In this document: piece after piece, positions 1-5,118 of the stretch
Numbering within the stretch: the stretch's first letter is position 1
How the letters are laid out: every line of letters begins with the position of its first letter
NCBI GenBank assembly: GCA_025351545.1
Contig: JANXVQ010000478.1
Location: 1 to 5,118 of the forward strand
DNA: 5,118 nt
Direction: 5' to 3'
Origin: Spirosoma sp.
Lineage (GTDB): Bacteria > Bacteroidota > Bacteroidia > Cytophagales > Spirosomataceae
The notes under the pieces: generated by a model
Told to the model about the DNA's origin: nothing
The model's database searches: none
The model's input: only the letters and a program-made list of their open reading frames with translations
Translations under genes and position numbers: made by a program

Positions 1-1214
1 GTAATGGCCGCCCCGCCGACCCCGGTGTAACAGTAAACAGCATTCGATTAACAAAGGATTACACCATTCTTAATCTGACATTTACAAATAAAAATCAGCC
101 AAATAGAGACAGAAATGGGCAACCTACCGGACAGGAGTTTATTGAATTCGATCCAGCAGGGCAATTAGTAGCCGCTAATGGAGCCCGAAAATTTGGTTTC
201 CTTAAAGCCGAAGGGATTCCGCTAAAATTAGGAAAACCCAGAATTAGCTCAAATGGACAGAGAATTCCGGAGGGAATAACCACGCTTCCCGGCGATAAGG
301 TCACATTTACGCTTTATTTCGAGCGCCTGGATAAAGGTCTGGAGAACTTCGACCTGTTCGAGTGTAATGATTACGACCAGATTGTTTGCTGGAATATATA
401 CAACTTATACGTTAACAATCCCGCCGATCAGGTCGTATATACGCCCCCAACAACGCCAACGCCCGTACCAAAATTACCTAGAAAGCCAACGACATTACCG
501 CAAACATCCGGCGAATCGGGTGGCGAGATGGAGACGCCAAAACCAGAAATCCCGAAAACGAAGCCAACGCCTGCACCAGCACCTGTACTCACATTAGTGG
601 CTGTATCGGGCGTGGTGAGCGATGTAAAAAACAAGCGTCCTGTTACCGCTACAATTGATTATCAACTATCGTCCAGTAAGCAGTCAATTGATTCAGTGCA
701 GAGTTTTGCGTCGACGGGAGCCTACCGAATGAGCTTGATAAAAGGCCAGGTTTATACTTATATCGCATCGGCACGAGGATACCAATCCATCAGTGGTGTG
801 CTGGATTTAAGTAAAGTAGAGGGTGGGCAGAAACTAACGCGCAACATTACGCTAACCCCCCTGGCCGTAGGCGACAAAGTGACACTCAAGAACATTTATT
901 TCGAGATGTCAAAATCAGACCTGCTATCGGCTTCTTATGCGGAACTGGATCAGTTGGTGTCCATGATGCTGGGTAATCCCAATATGACCATCCGGCTCGA
1001 AGGACATACCGACATCATTGGCGACCACGATAAAAACCTGCAACTCTCCCGCGACCGGGTAATTGCCTGCCAACGCTATCTGGTTCAAAAAAACATCGAC
1101 ATTGACCGAATTCAAACGGTCGGGTATGGCGACACGCGACCTATCCTGACCAAAGGCACCGACGAAGAACGCAAAGTGAACCGCCGGGTTGAATTCGTAA
1201 TTCTGACGATTTAA
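1..1214 (+). CDS. OmpA-family peptidoglycan-binding envelope protein (5' end missing)
   Basis: The reading frame is open from the left edge (first full codon at base 3) to TAA at 1212-1214, giving 403 visible residues; the start and any signal peptide lie outside. Visible residues 1-145 form a beta-rich region I cannot assign, with a Cys pair (C121, C129) near its end. Residues about 147-195 are a Pro/Thr/Lys-rich linker. Residues about 202-284 resemble a PEGA or carboxypeptidase-regulatory-like beta-sandwich (SGVVSD start, NITLTPL end). Residues about 297-400 are an OmpA C-terminal domain, with GHTD (334-337), LSRDR (348-352) and NRRVEF (393-398). The Asp of GHTD (D337) and Arg of LSxxR (R352) are spaced as in diaminopimelate-binding OmpA domains, so peptidoglycan binding is likely. 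No membrane helix is visible. By family it should be periplasmic or outer-membrane anchored. The OmpA call is firm; the protein's specific role is unknown. Confidence 0.9.
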   Translation, partial: NGRPADPGVTVNSIRLTKDYTILNLTFTNKNQPNRDRNGQPTGQEFIEFDPAGQLVAANGARKFGFLKAEGIPLKLGKPRISSNGQRIPEGITTLPGDKVTFTLYFERLDKGLENFDLFECNDYDQIVCWNIYNLYVNNPADQVVYTPPTTPTPVPKLPRKPTTLPQTSGESGGEMETPKPEIPKTKPTPAPAPVLTLVAVSGVVSDVKNKRPVTATIDYQLSSSKQSIDSVQSFASTGAYRMSLIKGQVYTYIASARGYQSISGVLDLSKVEGGQKLTRNITLTPLAVGDKVTLKNIYFEMSKSDLLSASYAELDQLVSMMLGNPNMTIRLEGHTDIIGDHDKNLQLSRDRVIACQRYLVQKNIDIDRIQTVGYGDTRPILTKGTDEERKVNRRVEFVILTI

Positions 1215-1263
1215 TGGCGCACAACCCGATAGACCACACTATTATAGACGAAATTAACCGTAC

Positions 1264-1282
1264 CAAAGCTATGTGAGCTTTG
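1264..1282 (+). other. Small hairpin upstream of the terminator
   Basis: CAAAGCT (1264-1270) pairs perfectly with AGCTTTG (1276-1282) around a 5-nt loop, ATGTG. No U-tract follows, so it is not a terminator by itself. It lies in the 3' UTR of the OmpA-family transcript, about 20 nt before the real terminator, and could protect the RNA 3' end. Function is inferred only; a 7-bp stem can arise by chance. Confidence 0.35.
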
Positions 1283-1302
1283 TACTGGTTTACCATGTCA
1301 TC

Positions 1303-1330
1303 AAAGCGAACCACACTGGTTCGCTTTTTT
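1303..1330 (+). terminator. Intrinsic terminator of the OmpA-family gene
   Basis: AAAGCGAACCA (1303-1313) pairs perfectly over 11 bp with TGGTTCGCTTT (1317-1327) around a CAC loop. A run of six T residues (1325-1330) starts in the stem and continues past it. The GC-rich stem core, short loop and plus-strand T-tract are the classic factor-independent layout. It lies 88 bp after the OmpA-family stop codon and should separate that transcript from ileS. The complementary strand lacks a comparable T-tract, so it is probably one-directional. Confidence 0.88.
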
Positions 1331-1356
1331 GTTGCACACAGACTGGGCTTGTTGGT

Positions 1357-1359
1357 TAA
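1357..1359. repeat. Left TAA target-site duplication candidate
   Basis: TAA directly abuts the left terminal inverted repeat and matches TAA at 1520-1522 beyond the right repeat. At 3 bp the match alone is weak; its exact placement at both element boundaries is what supports it. Confidence 0.55.
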
Positions 1360-1519
1360 GAAGCTGTTTAAGTTAAATTTTGGTGATAAAAATGATGAAT
1401 TTTTTGTCAGATTGAGTAGTCAAAACCGGAATTTAGCCCAGCTAAATGAGGGCGTTTGACTACTCAATCTGACAAAAAAGTCGCTTTTGTAACCCAATAA
1501 GATTAACTCAAACAGCTTC
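1360..1519. mobile_element. 160-bp palindromic MITE-like element with TAA target duplications
   Basis: The ends are inverted repeats matching at 16 of 17 positions: 1360-1376 (GAAGCTGTTTAAGTTAA) against 1503-1519 (TTAACTCAAACAGCTTC). Immediate flanks are TAA on both sides (1357-1359 and 1520-1522), as expected of a 3-bp target duplication. Inside, a perfect 25-bp inverted repeat (1400-1424 with 1455-1479) shares the same symmetry centre, and a 7-bp hairpin sits at the middle. There is no coding capacity, so a transposase would have to act in trans. TNA-type 3-bp duplications are known for the IS1031/IS427 side of the IS5 family, which makes that a plausible parent; the family assignment is inference. 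Alternatively it is a dispersed structural repeat that is not mobile. Copy number elsewhere in the genome would decide. Confidence 0.7.
1400..1479. repeat. Perfect 25-bp inner inverted repeat with nested central hairpin
   Basis: Bases 1400-1424 (TTTTTT then GTCAGATTGAGTAGTCAAA) are the exact reverse complement of 1455-1479. The 30-nt centre holds ATTTAGC (1431-1437) and GCTAAAT (1441-1447), a 7-bp stem with a CCA triloop. RNA or single-stranded DNA from either strand would fold into one long hairpin. The stem is followed by A residues on both strands rather than T residues, so it is not an intrinsic terminator. Confidence 0.9.
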
Positions 1520-1522
1520 TAA
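1520..1522. repeat. Right TAA target-site duplication candidate
   Basis: This is the partner of TAA at 1357-1359, directly after the right terminal inverted repeat. Removing the element and one copy would leave a single TAA about 20 bp upstream of the ileS -7 box. Confidence 0.55.
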
Positions 1523-1542
1523 AGCATCCCCGGTGATTTCCG

Positions 1543-1550
1543 TATCTTTG
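1543..1550 (+). promoter_or_regulatory. ileS promoter, Bacteroidota -7 box
   Basis: TATCTTTG fits the TAnnTTTG -7 consensus of the Bacteroidota primary sigma factor exactly and is followed by CAC, a common context in this phylum. It lies 42 bp before the ileS start codon, so transcription probably begins near 1555-1558 with a leader of about 35-40 nt. No TTTG (-33 box) is present at the usual spacing; that position coincides with the right edge of the palindromic element and its TAA repeat. Confidence 0.65.
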
Positions 1551-1562
1551 CACTTATTTTTC

Positions 1563-1578
1563 AATCGCACGGGCGATT
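1563..1578 (+). other. Short hairpin in the ileS leader
   Basis: AATCGC (1563-1568) pairs with GCGATT (1573-1578) around an ACGG tetraloop, ending 14 nt before the GTG start. It has no T-tract and no resemblance to a T-box specifier or antiterminator. It might affect ribosome access, but a 6-bp stem is weak evidence. Confidence 0.3.
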
Positions 1579-1592
1579 AGATCCTGTCAGAC

Positions 1593-4500
1593 GTGAAGTA
1601 TCAACAATATGAGTCCCTCGATTATGCGCAGATCGCAGCTGAGGTCTTGACTTACTGGAATCAAAACAAGGTATTTGAACAGTCGGTGGCCATCCGCGAG
1701 GGAAAACCGAACGCGCCGGCGCTCCGGTTTACCTTCTACGAAGGCCCACCGTCAGCCAATGGAGCGCCGGGGATTCACCATGTGATGGCCCGGACAATAA
1801 AGGATATCTTTTGCCGGTATAAAACCCTGCAAGGCTTTCAGGTTGAACGCAAGGGTGGATGGGATACGCACGGCCTGCCCATCGAGTTGCAGGTCGAAAA
1901 AGAACTCGGTATTACTAAAGATGATATTGGCAAACCCGAGTCTGAAGGTGGAATCAGCGTTGAGGAATACAACCGGAAGTGCCGGGAAACGGTCATGCGT
2001 TTTACCGATCAGTGGAACGACCTGACCCAGAAAATGGGCTATTGGGTAGACCTTGAGAATCCGTATGTTACCTACAAAAACGAGTATATTGAGTCGGTCT
2101 GGTATCTGCTCAAGCAATTGTATGACCAAAAGACGGCGAGCGGTGAGCGAATGCTTTATAAAGGCTACACCATTCAGCCTTATTCGCCCAAGGCTGGTAC
2201 GGGCCTGAGTTCGCACGAACTGAACATGCCCGGCACCTATAAGAATGTGCGCGACACAACCGTGGTGGCCCAGTTTAAAGCGAAACGAAATCAAAAATCA
2301 GCTTATCTATTCGACGCTGCCAATTCTGACGAGGTGTTTATCCTGGCCTGGACAACCACGCCCTGGACATTACCCGCCAACTCGGCACTGACTGTTGGTG
2401 CAAACATCGAGTATGTGCTCGTTAAGACATTTAACGCGTATACTTTCCTGCCAGTCAACGTAGTACTGGCGAAGGCGTTGGTGAGCCGCTGGTTTGATGA
2501 AAAAGGCAAAGACGGTGATTTTGCAGCCTACACATCAGGCGAAAAAATCATTCCGTGGTCGATAGTCGCTAATTTCAAAGGCGCTGATCTGGAAGGTATC
2601 GAGTACGAACAACTCATGCCGTATGTTCAACCTGCTACGCCCGCTTTTCGCGTGATTCTGGGTGATTTCGTCACAACCGAAGACGGTACGGGCATTGTGC
2701 ATACCTCGCCAACCTTCGGGGCCGATGACTTTCGGGTAGCACAGGCAGCCGGTATTCCGCCGATCATGGTGAAAGACGAAACCGGCAAAGATGTGCCCAT
2801 TGTGGATAAACACGGCCTGTTCGTCGCCGAAATCACGGACTATGCCGGGCGGTATGTAAAGGAAGAATATTATTCTGACGAAGAACGCGCCGACCCGGAT
2901 TTCAGGCCGACCGATGTTCTCATTGCCATAAAACTAAAAGAAGAAAACAAAGCGTTTCGGGTCGAGAAATACGAACACCCTTACCCGCATTGCTGGCGCA
3001 CCGACAAACCAATTTTATATTATCCGCTCGATAGCTGGTTCATCCGCACAACGGCGAAGAAAGACCGGCTTGTTGAACTGAACAAAACCATTAACTGGCA
3101 ACCCGGAAGTACGGGCACTGGTCGCTTCGGCAACTGGCTCGAAAACCTCGTGGACTGGAACCTCAGCCGGAGCCGGTTTTGGGGAACGCCGTTACCAATC
3201 TGGCGGACTGAATCGGGCGAAGAAATATGCATCGGTTCCGTAGCCGAACTAACGGATTGCGTTCAAAAAGCGCAGTTGAGCGATGCGTTGACCAGTGAGC
3301 AACGGGCCAAAAACGAAACCTATCTAAACCAGCTCACATCGGGCAATTATGACCTTCATCGGCCATATGTTGACGACGTATATTTCGTTTCTGAAAACGG
3401 GAAAGTTATGCAACGCGAGGCCGACCTGATCGACGTCTGGTTCGATTCGGGGGCGATGCCATATGCGCAATGGCACTATCCGTTCGAGAATCAGGACGTG
3501 TTCGAAAAGGCATTTCCGGCAGATTTTATCTCCGAAGGCGTTGACCAGACACGAGGCTGGTTCTTCACGCTCCATGCCATTTCGGTTATGCTGTTCGACT
3601 CGGTGGCGTTCAAAAATGTTGTCTCAACGGGATTAGTACTCGATAAAAACGGCAACAAAATGTCGAAACGGCTCGGCAATGCCGCTGACCCCTTCGCAAC
3701 GTTGGCGCAGTATGGTGCCGATGCTACGCGCTGGTACATGATCACGAATGCCGAGCCTTGGGACAACCTGAAATTTAACACCGATGGCATTGGTGAAGTG
3801 CAGCGGAAATTATTCGGAACGCTCTCCAATACATATAACTTTTTTGCACTCTACGCCAATCTGGACCAGTTTTCATTTGCCGGGCGTACAGTACCTGTTT
3901 CTGAACGATCTGAACTTGATCGATGGATTTTATCCAAATTACAATCGCTGATTCTCGAAGTTGAACAGCAGTTTGACAGCTATAATCCGACCAAAGCAGG
4001 CCGGGCTGTGCAGGACTTTGTGAACGATCAATTGTCGAACTGGTACGTTCGGTTATCGCGTCGGCGCTTCTGGTCCGGGGTCGCGTCCGACGGCGAGGTA
4101 ACAACCGATAAACGGGCTGCTTACGAAACGCTCCACGAATGCCTCACAACAGTCTCGCAGTTGATGTCGCCTATCGCGCCTTTCTACGCCGACTGGCTTT
4201 ACCGCAATCTGACGGAAGGAGCCACCTCGGTACATTTAACCGATTTTCCGCTGGCCGATCAACGTTTGATAGACACGGAACTGGAGCGTTCAATGGAATT
4301 GGCACAGCAAGTTTCATCGTTGGTTCACTCTCTCCGCAAAGGTCATAAGTTGAAGGTTCGGCAACCCTTGAGCCGCGTCCTGATTCCCGTTTTGAACGTT
4401 GACACACGCCGTCAAATTGAGCACGTCAGCCCGATTATCATGTCGGAAGTCAACGTAAAAGCGATCGAGTTTGTAGACGATGCGAGCGGTATTCTCAAGA

Positions 4501-5054
4501 AGAAAGTCAAACCGAACTTCAAAGCCCTGGGCCCGAAATTCGGCAAGCAGATGAAGGATGTTGCTACAGTCATCTCCGCTATGACTGATGGAGAATTAAG
4601 AGAATTGGAAACAACCGGTGAAAAATCATTCATCATCCATGATTCATCATTCATCATTTCCCTATCTGATGTTGAGATCCTAACCGAAGATATTCCGGGC
4701 TGGCTTGTGGCTAGTGAAGGCGGACTGACGGTTGCACTGGACGTAACCATAACGGATGAACTACGTGGAGAAGGTATTGCCCGCGACTTTGTAAACCGTA
4801 TTCAGAACTTACGAAAAGACCGTGGTTTCTCGGTAACCGATAAGATTCATATCAAATTAGAACGGAGCCGAAACGCCGAGTCGAACGATTTAGTGGGGTC
4901 GGCTATCGAAACCAACAGCGACTATATTCGGCAGGAAGTTCAGGCCGTGTCGCTTGAACTGGTTAGTGACCTGGATGGGTCGGAAACGGCATCTGCTGTA
5001 GCAGAAATTGAGATGGACGAATTTCAATTGCGCGTTAAAGTAGACAGGGCCTGA
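1593..5054 (+). CDS. ileS: Isoleucyl-tRNA synthetase, type 2 (IleRS2)
   Basis: This cytoplasmic class I enzyme charges tRNA-Ile with isoleucine using ATP and edits valine. The 1153-aa product appears complete. The split catalytic domain spans about 40-210 and 460-720, with signature motif GIHH (60-63, first and third positions swapped relative to HIGH), DWNLSRSRFWGTPLP (521-535), WFDSG (616-620) and KMSKR (689-693). The CP1 editing domain (about 215-440) has TTTPWTLP (254-261) and H370 with D379, the latter at the place of the conserved editing Asp. The anticodon-binding domain is about 770-930. The C-terminal region has KPNFKALGPKFGK (973-985) and no cysteine in the last 300 residues, so it lacks the zinc finger of type 1 enzymes. 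The start is GTG at 1593: an in-frame stop lies at 1578-1580, and MKY matches the usual family start. No Shine-Dalgarno is visible, as is usual in Bacteroidota. A heptamer repeat tract encodes residues about 1012-1024. Confidence 0.97.
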   Translation: MKYQQYESLDYAQIAAEVLTYWNQNKVFEQSVAIREGKPNAPALRFTFYEGPPSANGAPGIHHVMARTIKDIFCRYKTLQGFQVERKGGWDTHGLPIELQVEKELGITKDDIGKPESEGGISVEEYNRKCRETVMRFTDQWNDLTQKMGYWVDLENPYVTYKNEYIESVWYLLKQLYDQKTASGERMLYKGYTIQPYSPKAGTGLSSHELNMPGTYKNVRDTTVVAQFKAKRNQKSAYLFDAANSDEVFILAWTTTPWTLPANSALTVGANIEYVLVKTFNAYTFLPVNVVLAKALVSRWFDEKGKDGDFAAYTSGEKIIPWSIVANFKGADLEGIEYEQLMPYVQPATPAFRVILGDFVTTEDGTGIVHTSPTFGADDFRVAQAAGIPPIMVKDETGKDVPIVDKHGLFVAEITDYAGRYVKEEYYSDEERADPDFRPTDVLIAIKLKEENKAFRVEKYEHPYPHCWRTDKPILYYPLDSWFIRTTAKKDRLVELNKTINWQPGSTGTGRFGNWLENLVDWNLSRSRFWGTPLPIWRTESGEEICIGSVAELTDCVQKAQLSDALTSEQRAKNETYLNQLTSGNYDLHRPYVDDVYFVSENGKVMQREADLIDVWFDSGAMPYAQWHYPFENQDVFEKAFPADFISEGVDQTRGWFFTLHAISVMLFDSVAFKNVVSTGLVLDKNGNKMSKRLGNAADPFATLAQYGADATRWYMITNAEPWDNLKFNTDGIGEVQRKLFGTLSNTYNFFALYANLDQFSFAGRTVPVSERSELDRWILSKLQSLILEVEQQFDSYNPTKAGRAVQDFVNDQLSNWYVRLSRRRFWSGVASDGEVTTDKRAAYETLHECLTTVSQLMSPIAPFYADWLYRNLTEGATSVHLTDFPLADQRLIDTELERSMELAQQVSSLVHSLRKGHKLKVRQPLSRVLIPVLNVDTRRQIEHVSPIIMSEVNVKAIEFVDDASGILKKKVKPNFKALGPKFGKQMKDVATVISAMTDGELRELETTGEKSFIIHDSSFIISLSDVEILTEDIPGWLVASEGGLTVALDVTITDELRGEGIARDFVNRIQNLRKDRGFSVTDKIHIKLERSRNAESNDLVGSAIETNSDYIRQEVQAVSLELVSDLDGSETASAVAEIEMDEFQLRVKVDRA
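4628..4662 (+). repeat. Imperfect heptanucleotide tandem repeat inside ileS
   Basis: Five 7-bp units run in register: ATTCATC, ATCCATG, ATTCATC, ATTCATC, ATTTCCC. Three are identical and the other two are degenerate. The tract encodes part of SFIIHDSSFII (residues 1012-1022), just before the conserved DVEIL and EDIPGW segment of the C-terminal region. A gain or loss of one 7-bp unit would shift the ileS frame; a change of three units would not. Confidence 0.75.
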
Positions 5055-5086
5055 GTATCTGAATAGTTTAGCCTTTATACGAAACA

Positions 5087-5118
5087 AAGAAAATCATCCC
5101 AATTGGGATGATTTTCTT
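5087..5118. terminator. Palindromic terminator after ileS, probably bidirectional
   Basis: Bases 5087-5102 are the exact reverse complement of 5103-5118, giving a 14-bp stem if the central AATT is the loop. The stem has a GGGATG/CATCCC core, an AAAA tract on the 5' side and TTTT on the 3' side, so it could terminate transcription on both strands. It begins 32 bp after the ileS stop. The palindrome reaches the last base of the window, so its full length is unknown. Confidence 0.82.

Larger units (their letters stand above)
1215..1592. other. Intergenic region between the OmpA-family gene and ileS
   Basis: These 378 bases hold no credible gene. In order they contain a 7-bp hairpin (1264-1282), an intrinsic terminator (1303-1330), a palindromic MITE-like element with TAA direct repeats (1357-1522), a -7 promoter box (1543-1550) and a leader hairpin (1563-1578). 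A 20-codon ORF at 1214-1276 overlaps the upstream stop codon but has no supporting features. Confidence 0.8.

Noticed and set aside
367..597. A 76-aa plus-strand ORF in another frame
   Set aside because: It overlaps the linker-encoding part of the OmpA-family gene. Its Arg/Gln-rich composition is what a shifted reading of that repetitive Pro/Thr DNA would give.
528..1214. ATG at 528 as the start of the OmpA-family gene (228 aa)
   Set aside because: The same frame is open without a stop from base 3 to 528 and encodes a plausible beta-rich domain and linker continuous with the OmpA part. The ATG lies inside the Pro-rich linker and would give a protein without a signal peptide.
1214..1276. A 20-codon ORF overlapping the OmpA-family stop codon (TAATG), possibly translationally coupled
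   Set aside because: It is very short, has no recognisable motif and ends inside a hairpin; TAATG overlaps occur by chance.
1400..1479. The 25-bp inner inverted repeat as an intrinsic terminator
   Set aside because: The T run precedes the stem and an A run follows it on both strands, so neither transcript has a U-tract after the hairpin. The real terminator is at 1303-1330.
1551..1592. A T-box or other tRNA-sensing leader for ileS
   Set aside because: The predicted leader is only about 35-40 nt, has no T-box sequence and no terminator/antiterminator pair. T-boxes are also not typical of Bacteroidota.
1586..1592. A Shine-Dalgarno site for ileS
   Set aside because: The bases before GTG (GTCAGAC) do not match AGGAGG convincingly. 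Lack of a strong site is normal in this phylum.
1752..2294. A 180-aa minus-strand ORF opposite ileS
   Set aside because: It lies entirely within the strongly supported ileS gene on the other strand and shows no recognisable domain. It is an antisense shadow, as are the other minus-strand ORFs across 2303-5087.

Overview
The window looks like chromosomal DNA of a Bacteroidota bacterium, most likely a Cytophagales/Spirosoma-type organism. The evidence is a Bacteroidota-style type 2 isoleucyl-tRNA synthetase, a -7 promoter box of the form TAnnTTTG (TATCTTTG) upstream of it, no Shine-Dalgarno sequence at its start, and a multidomain OmpA-family protein of a layout common in that phylum. The genus is an inference from these traits, not from a database match.

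Layout: (1) Positions 1-1214 hold the 3' part of a plus-strand gene whose start lies left of the window. It encodes an envelope protein with a beta-rich N-terminal region, a Pro/Thr/Lys-rich linker, a PEGA/carboxypeptidase-regulatory-like domain and a C-terminal OmpA peptidoglycan-binding domain. (2) Positions 1215-1592 are intergenic. They hold a small hairpin, a strong intrinsic terminator (1303-1330), a 160-bp palindromic MITE-like element (1360-1519) bracketed by TAA direct repeats, a -7 promoter box (1543-1550) and a small leader hairpin. (3) Positions 1593-5054 hold a complete ileS with a GTG start (1153 aa). (4) Positions 5087-5118 are a perfect palindrome acting as a probable terminator, cut by the window edge.

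The two genes are co-directional but appear to be separate transcription units: a terminator follows the first and a promoter box precedes the second. They have no evident functional link; one is an envelope protein and the other a translation housekeeping enzyme. The main points of interest are the unannotated palindromic mobile element, whose right end falls where the -33 element of the ileS promoter should be; the swapped class I signature motif (GIHH in place of HIGH) in IleRS, a known hallmark of mupirocin hyper-resistant IleRS2; and a heptanucleotide repeat tract inside the ileS reading frame. I saw no clear new multi-gene system, CRISPR array, tRNA or rRNA.
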